Positions 27,857 through 38,200 of a stretch of DNA of 64,000 nt are shown here, piece by piece; positions within the stretch are counted from its first letter, which is position 1, and the number at the start of each line of letters is the position of its first letter. The notes under the pieces are model-generated. The model had not been told where the DNA came from, did not search any database, and saw nothing but the letters and a program-made list of their open reading frames with translations. The translations under genes were made by a program, and so were the position numbers. Location: assembly GCA_020073445.1 (NCBI GenBank), contig JAIQFE010000012.1, positions 83,998 through 147,997 of the forward strand. The letters are read 5' to 3'. This DNA comes from Terriglobia bacterium. GTDB lineage: Bacteria; Acidobacteriota; Terriglobia; Bryobacterales; Bryobacteraceae.

Positions 27857-28720
27857 CTAAGAACACGACATGAAGGCCCGAACGATCTCTGCAATCTGGT
27901 CCGCTGCTGTATCAAGCGCGAAATGGCCCGCTTGGAGCACATGGACTTCGGCATTCGGCACGTCTCGGGCGTAGGCCTCCGGTTCAGAAAGCTCGAACGA
28001 CAGGTCGTATTTTCCCCAAAGGACCAGAAGCCGAGGCTGCTTTTCGTGCATCCAGGCTTGCCACTTGGGGTAGGCTTCTACGTTCGTGCGGTAGTCGTAG
28101 AAAAGGTCGCTTTGAATATCGCCCTGGCCAGGCTGGCTAAGAAAGGCGAACTCATCGGTCCACAGATCCGGGTCATAGCGTTCCACGTTAGGATCGCTCC
28201 CGACATGGCGTGTCCGCGTCGTCGCCAGCGACAGGAGATTTGTGCGCAGCGTGCTTTCATTGGCGGCACGATCGGCCCAAAACGCCCGCCGCGTCTTCCA
28301 ATTCGCACCCAGGCCTTCGTTGTGCGCCACAGCATCCTGCACAATGAGAGCCTCGATCCGGTCTGGATGCGCCAAGGCCATGCGGAATCCCACGGGGCCA
28401 CCGTAGTCCTGCATGTAGAGCGTGTAGCGCGACAGTCCGAGCGCTTCGGTGAAGCGATTCATAATCTCGGCGTAGTGGTCGAACGTATACGCGAATGTTT
28501 TAGGGTCCGGCCAGTCGCTATGTCCAAAGCCTGGGTAATCAGGCGCGACAAGCTGATAGCGATCGGAAAGACGGGCGAAGAGCGGCTCGAACATCCGCGA
28601 GGAAGAGGGGAGGCCGTGCAGCAGGAGCAACGTCTGCGCATCCTTCGGGCCGGCCTCTCTGTAGAAGACGGAGAGACCATCGATCTGTGTCGTGCGATAG
28701 AAAGTCGGATGTCGCATCAT
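27857..28720 (-). CDS. alpha/beta hydrolase, haloalkane-dehalogenase/epoxide-hydrolase type
   Basis: A 287-residue protein. The nucleophile position holds aspartate, D105 in [10 protein letters not shown], and the oxyanion loop is LLHGLPSSS with [11 protein letters not shown], as in the dehalogenase/epoxide hydrolase branch rather than serine esterases. The catalytic His is in QAGHFALDT near the C-terminus and an acid in WGKYDLSF. The lid (about 135-215) is helical. The substrate is unknown; a detoxification role in the stress operon is inferred. It is encoded 9 bp after the alcohol dehydrogenase gene. Confidence 0.88.
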   Translation of the reverse strand: MMRHPTFYRTTQIDGLSVFYREAGPKDAQTLLLLHGLPSSSRMFEPLFARLSDRYQLVAPDYPGFGHSDWPDPKTFAYTFDHYAEIMNRFTEALGLSRYTLYMQDYGGPVGFRMALAHPDRIEALIVQDAVAHNEGLGANWKTRRAFWADRAANESTLRTNLLSLATTRTRHVGSDPNVERYDPDLWTDEFAFLSQPGQGDIQSDLFYDYRTNVEAYPKWQAWMHEKQPRLLVLWGKYDLSFELSEPEAYARDVPNAEVHVLQAGHFALDTAADQIAEIVRAFMSCS

Positions 28721-28729
28721 TAGCCGACG

Positions 28730-29764
28730 TCACATCGTGAGGACGACGCGGAACAGCACGTGGCCGCTCAGCATGCGAGCGTACGCCTCGCCAGCCTTTT
28801 CGAGCGGATAAGTTTCGATCATCGGACGCACGCCGCTCAATTCGGCGAAGCGCAGAGTGTCCTCGGAATCCGCCGCCGTCCCCGCGGCCCAGCCTTGAAT
28901 CGATCGACTGCCCGTGATGAGTTGCACGGGTGTGACCTCGATGGGATCGAAAGCCGCACCAATCACCATTAATTTACCGTTCGGGCCCAGGCCGTCGATC
29001 AGTTCGGACATCGCCTTGGAGCTTGGGGCCGTCGCGAGAATCGCCTGCGCGCCTCCCAGTTTTTGCAACTCCTCGGCAGCGTTCGCCGACTTGCTGTCGA
29101 TATACACGGTCGCGCCGAGTTTCTTCGCGAGATCCCCGTGTTCGGACCCGTGCCCTATTGCCGCGACCTTGTAGCCAAACTTGCTCGCAAATTGAACTCC
29201 GAGATGACCCAGACCGCCGATCCCCTCTATCGCGACCAAGTCGCCCGGGAGCGCGCCGCTGTGCCGCAGCGCGTTGTAGGTTGTAATTCCGGCGCACAGC
29301 AGCGGTGCGGCTTCGACGTCGGTTAGAGTTTCCGGGATCGGGACCAGGGCCTCGACGGGAGCCACCATGTATTGTTGGTATCCGCCGTCGTAGCTGATGC
29401 CCGGGATTTTCAGGTTCCGGCAATTGCGAAAATCCCCGCGCCGGCAGGAGGGGCACGTGTTGTCCTGTCCGCCGTGCCAGCCGACACCGACGCGCTGTCC
29501 CAGCTTCCAGGCGAGAACGCCTGCGCCCAGTTCGTGGATAACGCCTGCGACTTCGTGTCCTGGAACGCGCGGAAACTGAATTCCCGGCCACTGGCCTTCT
29601 TTTGTGAATACGTCACTGTGGCAGACACCACAGGCCTGCACCTTGATGCGCACCTGTCCTGCGCCCGGCTTAGGAATCTCACGTTCGACGATCTGAAAAT
29701 CCGCTCCCGCCGTGGGGATCTGCGCGGCCTTCATTGGTGCTATTCCCACGTTTGCGGCTGCCAT
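28730..29764 (-). CDS. zinc-dependent alcohol dehydrogenase (AdhP-like)
   Basis: A 344-residue medium-chain dehydrogenase. Catalytic zinc ligands C48 (CGVCHSD), H70 (GHEVAG) and C157 are present; the Rossmann motif is GIGGLGHLG (181-189). The structural zinc lobe reads D101-x2-C104-x2-C107-x7-C115, so the first of the usual four cysteines is aspartate. It probably oxidises or reduces simple alcohols and aldehydes with NAD(H). It lies in the operon between dps and the dehalogenase-like hydrolase. Confidence 0.92.
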   Translation of the reverse strand: MAAANVGIAPMKAAQIPTAGADFQIVEREIPKPGAGQVRIKVQACGVCHSDVFTKEGQWPGIQFPRVPGHEVAGVIHELGAGVLAWKLGQRVGVGWHGGQDNTCPSCRRGDFRNCRNLKIPGISYDGGYQQYMVAPVEALVPIPETLTDVEAAPLLCAGITTYNALRHSGALPGDLVAIEGIGGLGHLGVQFASKFGYKVAAIGHGSEHGDLAKKLGATVYIDSKSANAAEELQKLGGAQAILATAPSSKAMSELIDGLGPNGKLMVIGAAFDPIEVTPVQLITGSRSIQGWAAGTAADSEDTLRFAELSGVRPMIETYPLEKAGEAYARMLSGHVLFRVVLTM

Positions 29765-29773
29765 GGATGCCTC

Positions 29774-30283
29774 CTAGAGAGTGCGGGCTGTCTCAGCCAG
29801 GAACCACGTCCGCCGCTCGGTTTGGTCGATCCACACCTCGATCAGGCTGGTGGTGGCAACATCGTTGAGCTCCTCGCAGATCTCGTGTGCTGAACGGAGG
29901 AAACGGGTGAGCTGCTGGTTGTCCGAGCGAAGCTCCGCCAGCATTTTCTCCGGCGGCACAAAATCCTGATTGTTGTCTTTCAGACGCTGATTCCCGGATA
30001 TATCGCTGATGGAGCGAATGGTCGCGCCGCCGATCTTGCGGGCCCGTTCCGCGATATCGTCGGTCATGGCGAAGATCTGCTCCGCCTGCTCGTCCAGCAA
30101 CAAGTGATAATCGCGAAAGTGACGGCCGCTCATGTGCCAATGGAAGTTCTTGGTCTTTACATAGAGCGTGAAGACATCGGCCAGCAGCTGACGCAGAACC
30201 GCGAATATCTCCACGACGGCATCGCCGGTCAGATCCGTGATGACCTCGGGTGCCGGAACACGATTGCTTGCTTTCGGTGTCAT
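29774..30283 (-). CDS. dps: Dps family DNA-binding ferritin-like protein
   Basis: The ATG at 30283 follows AAGGAG by 5 nt and gives 169 residues. The Dps ferroxidase signature is clear: NFHWHMSGRHFRDYHLLLDEQ (His and Asp/Glu at the dimer interface) with DDIAERARKIGG following. The four-helix core spans about 25-165; the N-terminal tail is short with few basic residues, so DNA binding may be weak. Dps oxidises iron with peroxide and protects DNA. It leads the minus-strand operon 30283-26460 and is divergent from the receptor at 30630. Confidence 0.94.
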   Translation of the reverse strand: MTPKASNRVPAPEVITDLTGDAVVEIFAVLRQLLADVFTLYVKTKNFHWHMSGRHFRDYHLLLDEQAEQIFAMTDDIAERARKIGGATIRSISDISGNQRLKDNNQDFVPPEKMLAELRSDNQQLTRFLRSAHEICEELNDVATTSLIEVWIDQTERRTWFLAETARTL

Positions 30284-30629
30284 GAAATCTCCTTGCCGTA
30301 TGAATCCGTTGATTGAAGCGTACGGGAGTAGCGCAGCGAAAGGAATTACCAAGACTCGGAGTTTTTAAGTAACTCTTTCGTGGTACCGACGATCCTCCGG
30401 CAAGACGGTGGATCTGGACCCCGCGTTGGCGAAGGTTTGCGCAAGTGAGGCCCTTAACTCCGGCGGGTTGATTCGTAACCGCATTGAAATACCATGTCTG
30501 GACGGCTGCGTTCGTCTATCGAGCTTTGCAACAGCCGCCAGTAGTTTTATGCTGGAGAGACCACGAACTCCACGTCGAAGTTCTAGAAGCCAGAAGTCCG
30601 GTTAACCGAAATCCTAGGATCTAGCATCC
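30284..30629. other. intergenic region between divergent dps and receptor genes
   Basis: This 346-bp stretch has no convincing gene; a 65-codon frame at 30408-30605 has no recognisable content. It must hold both promoters. A CGTGGTA half-site at 30379-30385, with a weak partner TAACTCT two bases upstream, resembles the stronger 7-2-7 inverted repeats seen at 40050 and 40624. No terminator-like hairpin was seen. Confidence 0.5.
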
Positions 30630-33600
30630 ATGCTCTGGAGAGGGTTGACATTACTTTTCCTGATCACAGCCCCTGTGGTCTTTGCGCAACAGGACCGTGC
30701 AACTTTTACCGGTAACGTCCGTGATGCGTCGGGAGCCCCGGTGTCTGGCATAAGCGTTCAGGTCACGAACACAAAGACGAACGCTGCCTACGAATCGCTG
30801 ACCAACGAAGCCGGCAAGTACACGGTGCCGAATCTTCCCATTGGAGTGTACAAGCTCGCTTTCCGCGCGTCCGGATTCAAGACTTTTGTTCGGGACCCTA
30901 TTACGTTGAACGTGGCTCAGGTAGCGCGAATTGACGCCGAGATGCAATTGGGTGCGGTTAGCGAATCTATCGAGGTCCGCGAAGAAGCGCCGCTACTGCA
31001 AACGGATACGCCCGAGGTGGGCACCGTCCTGAACAGTCGCTCGATGACCGATCTGCCACTCGACTTTTCCGGCGGGCGCTACGCGGAGAATTTTGCGTAC
31101 CTGTTGACGCCGGGCGTTGGCGGAAACAATTACACCAGCCGGATCAATGGAAGCGCGGCGTTTTCGAAAGCTGTGGTTCTGGACGGGTCTGACGCGACGA
31201 TTTACATCGGCGGCCACTTCGGCGAATCCAGCCCATCTGTGGAAGCGTTCGAGGAATTCAAAGTCCAGACCTCCGGCATGAGCGCCGAATACGGCCGAAC
31301 CGGCGGCGGAGCGTTCAACTTCGTGATGAAGTCCGGCACCAACCAGATGCATGGTTCCGCTCTCGGACTCATTCACAACGAATGGGCGGACGCGAATTCT
31401 TTCGCGAACAATTACTTTGACAACCCCAGGCAAAGGGACCGCCGGCATGACTTTGGCGGTTCGCTGGGCGGGCCGGTCTACCTGCCAAAGATTTACAACG
31501 GCAAGGACAAGACGTTCTTCTACGTCGCTTACGAGCGCTACCAGGAATCGTCGGCGGGCGGCGGTTCTCCTACCGTAACGGTCCCGCCCAATGAGTTCTG
31601 GAACGGCAATCTCAGCAGGCTTCTAGGAAATCAAGTTATCGGCCAGGATGCGCTCGGCCGAAACATTTCCCAGGGTGCGATCTACGACCCGGCATCCACC
31701 AGTATCATGGGCGGCCAGATGGTTCGCGATCCGTTTCCGGGCAATGTCATTCCCTTGCAGTCGATCTCCGGTCCCGCGAGAAAGCTCGGTGCGATCTTTA
31801 TGAAAGACTACTCGCCGACAGTGAAAGGCCCAAACGGCCAGATCGCCCTCTTGAATAATTCCTTCTTCCCCGTGTCGAATCAGGCCGGCTTCACCCAGAA
31901 TCAGTTCTCCGTGAAGGCCGACCATTCCCTGTCGCCATCGCAAAAGCTCAGCGGATCTTTTGTCTACGTCGATCGTCCCCGCGTCCTGCTCGATCAGGGC
32001 GGCGTGTGGGATTTCAACGATCCCAACGGCGGTCCGCTATCGCGCGCGCGGTTGCAGTGGGTTCGCAGCTGGTACGGCCGCACGGCCTACGACTGGACGC
32101 TTTCTCCGTCGATTCTGAATCACCTGCAACTGGGCTTTAACCGGCAGCGGAATCCCAGTCTGTCGACGCATCTTAGCGAGAATGGCGTTGCCGCGCTTGG
32201 CCTCCAGGGACTGTCCAGGAATTACAACTATCCCGAGATTAACCTCGGCAGCAATAACTATCTGGTGAACTACCCCACTCTCGGATATCAGACGAACGAT
32301 TTCGGGGCGGGTCAGAACTTTCAGATTGTCGACACGCTGACATGGATCAAGGGCCGGCACTCGATCCGCGCGGGCGCGGACTGGCGCAGATCCTACGAGC
32401 GCTGGCGAACGAACAACGGTCCGGCGGAGATCGATTTCAGTCAGGCTCAAACCGGCCTCCAAGGTTTCACGCAGACGGGCAACGGGTTCGCGAGCATGCT
32501 GCTCGGGCAAGTGGCGACGGCTAACGTTCCGCTGTCTACGCCCACGGGATCGAGGTTCCTGAATTTCGCGCTGTTCTGGCAGGACGATTTCAAGGTCAGC
32601 AGCCGTCTCACGTTGAACCTGGGACTGCGCTGGGACTATCAGCCGCTTCCCGTCGAACAGTACAACCGTCTCAGCAACTTCAATACCGGCCTCATCGATC
32701 CGATGTGGAGACTTCCGGGTGCGCTTGAATTTGCCAGCGCGGATCGACGCACGTTCGCGCCGAATCACTATCTCGATTTTTCGCCGCGCTTCGGCTTTGC
32801 GTACCAAGTGGCCAATAAGACTGTCCTCCGCGGCGGGTATGGCCTGTTCTACCTGGCGCGGAACGGAAACGGATGGTCGGGTGTGCCGTGGGGGCAGACG
32901 GCAGGGTACGGGCAGCAGGATAGGGTGACTTCCAATATCGCCTATCAGCCTGCCTGGAATTGGTCGAATCCATACCCGGGCGTGGTCCAGAATCTCCCGC
33001 AGAACGCCTCTCTTGCCAGTGGATCTCCGGGAGTCTGGGGCATCGTGAGCTACGATCCGGATGCGGGCAAGAACGGCTACGTGCAGCAGTGGAACTTCAA
33101 CGTCCAGCGCGAATTGCCGTTCCAGACGGTTCTGGACGTCGGCTATGTTGGCTCGAAGAGCACCGGCATTCAGGCGAACGAACTTCGGGCGTTAAATCAG
33201 CTCAATCCTAAATTCCTGGCTCTCGGCGATGCGCTCGGGGCAACTGTTACGAATCAAGGCGAAGTTCCTGCTTCTGTGGCCGCCGCGGGCGGAAGATATC
33301 CGTTTGGAAACTCGGGAATTCCGGTTTCCGCTTATCAGACGCTGCTGCCGTATCCGCAGATGATGCCGTGGAACACGATCATGAGCGCGTCCACGCCGCT
33401 CGGATTCTCCACGTACCACGCGCTGCAAGTTCAACTGAACAAGCGATTCTCGGCCGGCCTCAGCTTCTTGTGGAACTACACGTTTTCGAAGTCGATTTCC
33501 AATGTCCAGTCGGCCTTCGGCGATACATATGGAGCCAACTCAGGGCTGTCGCCGGACTACTACAATCTTGCGCTTGCTAAATCGATCTCTGACGCGGACC

Positions 33601-34205
33601 GAACTCACGTGTTCAAGATCGGCGCGCAGTATGACTTGCCCTTCGGAAAAGGCCGACGGTTTGGCTCGAACAGCAATACGGCCGTCGACCTTGCACTCGG
33701 CGGATGGGCGATTCAGTACGTCGGCAACTACACCAGCGGGTGGCCGCTCGGGATCACGGGCTCGGGTACGCCCAACAGCAACTTGCCGACGAACCCCGGA
33801 TTTGCGATGAATCCTAACGGCGAACCGCTCACCGTCGACTGGAACTCCTCGCAGATCGACATGAGCCGGATCAACCAGCCGAATCCGGCGGACTTGTACA
33901 TCAACAGGTCGGTCTTTGTGGATCCGATTTCGATCGGCCGCTACCAGCGCGGCAACACCTCACATCTTCTTTCCCAGCTTCGCGGGCCGTGGCAGCTTTC
34001 TGAAAACTTCTCGTTGCAGAAGAATATCCGTCCACTCGAATCGCTGCGCATCCAACTTCGAGCCGACCTTCTGAATGCGTTTAACAGGACACTGTGGGGT
34101 AACATAGAAACCAACGCTGCCAGCCCGCTGTTTGGGCAGGTTACTGGCGCGAGCGACTGGTTTTCGCCCCGAAAGATCCAGTTCGGAGTCCGTGCTGATT
34201 GGTGA
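30630..34205 (+). CDS. Oar-like TonB-dependent receptor
   Basis: A 1191-residue outer-membrane protein with signal peptide (LLFLITAPVVFAQ), carboxypeptidase-regulatory-like domain (about 23-110, ATFTGNVRDASGAPVSGI) and plug with AVVLDGSDATIYIGGHFGE and EEFKVQTSGMSAEYGRTGGG. The barrel of about 900 residues shows the family's NYTFSKS and LGLRWDYQPLP patterns and ends in the aromatic VRADW. A downstream lipoprotein, propeller sensor kinase and response regulator on the same strand suggest that it imports or senses a polymer-derived ligand. No TonB-box was confidently placed. Confidence 0.93.
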   Translation: MLWRGLTLLFLITAPVVFAQQDRATFTGNVRDASGAPVSGISVQVTNTKTNAAYESLTNEAGKYTVPNLPIGVYKLAFRASGFKTFVRDPITLNVAQVARIDAEMQLGAVSESIEVREEAPLLQTDTPEVGTVLNSRSMTDLPLDFSGGRYAENFAYLLTPGVGGNNYTSRINGSAAFSKAVVLDGSDATIYIGGHFGESSPSVEAFEEFKVQTSGMSAEYGRTGGGAFNFVMKSGTNQMHGSALGLIHNEWADANSFANNYFDNPRQRDRRHDFGGSLGGPVYLPKIYNGKDKTFFYVAYERYQESSAGGGSPTVTVPPNEFWNGNLSRLLGNQVIGQDALGRNISQGAIYDPASTSIMGGQMVRDPFPGNVIPLQSISGPARKLGAIFMKDYSPTVKGPNGQIALLNNSFFPVSNQAGFTQNQFSVKADHSLSPSQKLSGSFVYVDRPRVLLDQGGVWDFNDPNGGPLSRARLQWVRSWYGRTAYDWTLSPSILNHLQLGFNRQRNPSLSTHLSENGVAALGLQGLSRNYNYPEINLGSNNYLVNYPTLGYQTNDFGAGQNFQIVDTLTWIKGRHSIRAGADWRRSYERWRTNNGPAEIDFSQAQTGLQGFTQTGNGFASMLLGQVATANVPLSTPTGSRFLNFALFWQDDFKVSSRLTLNLGLRWDYQPLPVEQYNRLSNFNTGLIDPMWRLPGALEFASADRRTFAPNHYLDFSPRFGFAYQVANKTVLRGGYGLFYLARNGNGWSGVPWGQTAGYGQQDRVTSNIAYQPAWNWSNPYPGVVQNLPQNASLASGSPGVWGIVSYDPDAGKNGYVQQWNFNVQRELPFQTVLDVGYVGSKSTGIQANELRALNQLNPKFLALGDALGATVTNQGEVPASVAAAGGRYPFGNSGIPVSAYQTLLPYPQMMPWNTIMSASTPLGFSTYHALQVQLNKRFSAGLSFLWNYTFSKSISNVQSAFGDTYGANSGLSPDYYNLALAKSISDADRTHVFKIGAQYDLPFGKGRRFGSNSNTAVDLALGGWAIQYVGNYTSGWPLGITGSGTPNSNLPTNPGFAMNPNGEPLTVDWNSSQIDMSRINQPNPADLYINRSVFVDPISIGRYQRGNTSHLLSQLRGPWQLSENFSLQKNIRPLESLRIQLRADLLNAFNRTLWGNIETNAASPLFGQVTGASDWFSPRKIQFGVRADW

Positions 34206-34237
34206 CGGCTCCCAAATGCGCGGCGCGAGGATATCGC

Positions 34238-35299
34238 ATGGGAAACGCAAGCAAAGTCCCTTGGGGAAATGCCCTTTTGGCGGGACTGTGCGTGCTGTTG
34301 AGCCACTGCGGATCGTCTCACGCTTCGGTCGCGCCCTCCATCGAATTTACGAAGCTGCCACCCGCGGGTGAGGGCAGTCCGCAGAAGGTCGACCCCATCG
34401 AAGGCCGCGTCAGCGGGGCTCAGGCCGGCCAACGGATCGTGTTATTCGCCAGAAGTGGATTCTGGTGGGTGCAACCGCTTGCGGACCAACCCTTCACTGC
34501 GATTCAAGCGGATTCGACTTGGAAGGGTTCCACTCACCCCGGGTCCGCGTATGCGGCGTTGCTCGTGGATGCGAGCTACCGTCCACCCTCGACCATGGAC
34601 AGGCTTCCAGATAGGGGAGGCTCGGTGCTAGCAGTGGCCACCGTGGACAGCTCCACGCTGGTGCACCCTGAGGCAAAGACTCTCCAGTTCAGCGGTTACG
34701 AATGGCAGATCCGTGAAAACGTCGGTAATGCAGGCGGCTCCACGAATTCCTACGATCCCGCAAACGCGTGGACCGATAAGAACGGTTTTCTGCATCTCCG
34801 CATCGCGGGTCAGCCCAACCGATGGACCAGCGCCGAAGTGATCTTGACCAGAAGTCTTGGATACGGATCGTACCGCTTCGTCGTACGAGACACTTCCCAG
34901 TTCGAGCCTGCCGCCGCATTCAGCATGTCGACCTGGGATGATTCCGGGCCGCCGCGCGAAATGAACATAGAAATCAGCAGGTGGGGTGAGCCCACCAGCA
35001 AGAATGCGCAATATGTGGTCCAGCCGTATTACGTCCCGGCGAACACAGTCCGATTCATGACTCCTCCAGGAACGTCGACGTATAGACTCCTCTGGGAAGC
35101 AGGGCGAGCATCGTTTAAGACCATTCGTGGATCGTCCGACAGGGAATCCGATGTGGTTGCGCAGCACGTGTTCACGTCCGGCATTCCTTCCCCCGGAAAC
35201 GAGAGGATCCACCTGAACCTGTACGTCTTCAATAACAAGAAAAATCCCCTGCAGCGCCCGTTCGAGGTGATCGTTGAAAAGTTCGAATACCTTCCGTGA
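34238..35299 (+). CDS. secreted lipoprotein with predicted jelly-roll (GH16-like) fold
   Basis: I chose the ATG at 34238, which has GAGG 8 nt upstream; a TTG at 34199 would overlap the receptor. The 353-residue product begins with a lipoprotein-like leader (LLAGLCVLLSHCGSS). After an N-terminal domain (about 30-135), the region about 150-340 contains NGFLHLRIAGQ, SLGYGSYRFVV, TWDDSGPPREMNIEIS and RLLWEAGRASF, an order that recalls GH16-type glucanase/lectin folds (the E.I.. segment replaces the catalytic ExDxxE). Enzyme activity is doubtful; glycan binding is possible. It lies between the receptor and the sensor kinase, overlapping the latter by 26 bp. Confidence 0.7.
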   Translation: MGNASKVPWGNALLAGLCVLLSHCGSSHASVAPSIEFTKLPPAGEGSPQKVDPIEGRVSGAQAGQRIVLFARSGFWWVQPLADQPFTAIQADSTWKGSTHPGSAYAALLVDASYRPPSTMDRLPDRGGSVLAVATVDSSTLVHPEAKTLQFSGYEWQIRENVGNAGGSTNSYDPANAWTDKNGFLHLRIAGQPNRWTSAEVILTRSLGYGSYRFVVRDTSQFEPAAAFSMSTWDDSGPPREMNIEISRWGEPTSKNAQYVVQPYYVPANTVRFMTPPGTSTYRLLWEAGRASFKTIRGSSDRESDVVAQHVFTSGIPSPGNERIHLNLYVFNNKKNPLQRPFEVIVEKFEYLP

Positions 35300-38200
35300 T
35301 CGGCGGCTGCGTTGGTTTGTAGCGGGCGTCGCCTGCCTGGGCGCAAATGCGGCGTACGCGATCGATCCGAATCGGGAGATGTCACAGTACATCCACGATC
35401 GCTGGGGAGTCGAACAGGGATTTCCTCGAGGGCCAGTTTACGCGATCACCCAGACCAGCGACGGTTACCTCTGGATCGGCACCGAGGCCGGGCTGGTTCG
35501 TTTCGATGGATGGAACTTCCGCCTCATACGAGATAACTCGGGTGTTTTTGCGAATGGAAGTGTGCTCGGATTGACCCCCGACAATGACGGAGGCCTCTGG
35601 CTTCGATCGCGAGATCTGACGGTGATGCGTTACCGGCATGGCGCGTTCGAAAATCCGCTGGCCCGTCCGGAGCCCTATTCCAATATCAGCGCGATGTCCC
35701 GCGCGAATCACGGCGAGCTTCTGGTCGCAAAGATGGAAGAAGGCGCCTTCGAATACCAAAACGGCGGATTTAAAGTGGTTGCCGCAGCCACGGACCTGCC
35801 CCGCTCGCCCGTCATGGCATTGGCTCAGACTCCCGACAGCGCTGTTTGGTTGGGGACGCGCGACGCCGGGCTCTACCGTTTGAGCGGAGGGAAAACGAAT
35901 TCGATTACAAGGGGGCTTCCTGATTCGAAGATCAATTGCCTGCTGCCCGACGGCGATCGAGATCTGTGGGTGGGTACAGATAACGGCGTCGTGCGTTGGA
36001 ACGGGACCGAGCTGACCTCGGCCGGAATACCGACCTCACTCGACAACTTTCAGGCTCTTGCGATGGCCAGGGATCGCGACGCGAACATTTGGGTCGGCAC
36101 CGATTCGCGCGGGCTTCTGCGGTTCAACGCCCAAGGGGTCTCTTCTCTGAATGGAAGCGACTCGTCCGGCGACGCGGTGACGGCTGTGTTCGAAGATCGG
36201 GAGGGAAACCTGTGGATCGGACGGAACAACAGCATCGAGCGGCTTCGGGACAGCGCATTCGTGACGTATTCTCTCCCTGAAGGTCTGCCCACTGACGGCA
36301 GCAACCCGGTTTTTGTCGATTCTGAAGACCGCATGTGGTTCCCCCCGGTGAGTGGCGGGCTGTGGTGGCTAAGGGGCGGGAAGCACGGACATGTGAACAA
36401 TGCCGGATTGGACAAGGATGTGATCTACTCAATCGCTGGCAGAAAAGGCGAGTTGTGGCTCGGCCGGCAAAGTGGCGGACTGACCAGGTTACGCACGCGA
36501 GCGGACTCGTACACATTCGACACTTGGACTGCTGCAAACGGACTAGCCCAAAACAGCGTTTACTCCGTATATGAAGCTCGTGACGGAAGCGTATGGGCGG
36601 GGACTCTGAGCGGCGGGCTCAGCCATCTTCAGGATGGAAAATTCACCAACTACACGACTGCGGCGGGATTAGCGTCCAACACCATTACCTCGATTCTGGA
36701 AGGTTCCGATGGAACCATGTGGTTTGCGACGCCCAGCGGTCTAAGCGCGCTATCGCAAGGCCGCTGGCAGACTTACACGGCAAAAGACGGCCTGCCTTCC
36801 GACAATCTGAACTGCGTGCTTGTGGATTCGACGGGCATCCTGTGGGTCGGAACTGCGGGAGGTCTCGCCTTTCGCGGATCGGGCGGATTTCAGGTTCCCG
36901 CTTCGGCGCCTGAATCGCTCCGCGAGCAGATCCTTGGTATTGCGGAAGATCGATTCGGATCGCTGTGGATAGCCACTTCGAATCACGTGCTCCGAGTGAA
37001 GCGCGACAAGTTGTCGAAGGGAACGCTAGCGGACGGCGATGTACGTGAATACGGTCTGGCGGATGGTCTGCGCGGCGTCGAAGGAGTGAAACGAGATCAG
37101 TCCGTGATCGCGGACTCGCTCGGCCGGATCTGGTTCTCCATGAACCGCGGCATTTCCGTAGTCGATCCTGTGCGGCTGACGAACAGCTCCGCCCCCGCGA
37201 TCGCGCAGATTCAAACGGTCTCAGCAAATGGCAACGCCGTCAACCTCCAAGGTCCGATTCGCATTCCGGCGGATCCCCAAAGGATCGTATTCGGCCTCGC
37301 CGGGTTGAGTCTTTCGGTGCCGGAGCGCGTTCGGTTCCGATATATGCTCGATCCATACGATCGCGGTTGGAGCGACGCGACCACTGCTCACGAAGCTACC
37401 TACACTAACCTTGGACCGGGATCGTACCGTTTCCGCGTGATCGCAAGTAATCCGGACGGCGTATGGAATCCGACGGAGGCTGTGCTGGGATTCGATATCG
37501 CTCCGCAATTTTGGCAGACGTGGTGGTTCCGTCTCAGCGGAGTCCTGGCTTTGGGACTCGCGATCCTGGCGTTCTATCGCTACAGGCTGCACCAACTCAC
37601 GCACCAAATGAACGTCCGCTTCGAGGAGCGGCTGGGAGAAAGAACCCGCATCGCGCAGGAACTGCACGATACGTTGCTGCAAGGCTTTCTGAGCGCATCC
37701 ATGCAACTGCACGTCGCGACGGACGGCTTGCCTGCGGACTCTCCGGCGAAGCCACGGCTGAGCCATATTCTGGAATTGATGGGGAAAGTAATTGAAGAGG
37801 GCAGGAGCGCGGTTCGAGGCTTGCGCTCGCCTCCAGGCGGTTCCCAGGATCTGGAACAGGCATTTTCCCTGATCCAGCAGGAACTTGCCGTTCAAGATGA
37901 TGTCGACTTTCGCGTCGTCGTGGAAGGCCGGCCCAAACCTTTGCATCCGGTGCTCCGCGACGAAGTCTACCGGATCGGAAGAGAGGCCGTGGTCAATGCC
38001 TTCCGCCATGCCCGGGCGAAGCGGATTGAGGTCGAACTCGAATATACGGCAAGGTACTTCCGTTTTCTGGTGCGCGATAACGGCTGCGGAATCGATCCCG
38101 ACGTGCTCCGGCAAGGACGAGAAGGACATTGGGGATTGCCTGGCATGCGTGAACGGGCGGAGAGAATGGGCGCGCGGCTGCATGTCTGGAGCAGCGCTTC

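Noticed and set aside
30408..30605. 65-codon plus-strand gene
   Set aside because: No ribosome-binding site, no motif, in a region expected to hold promoters.
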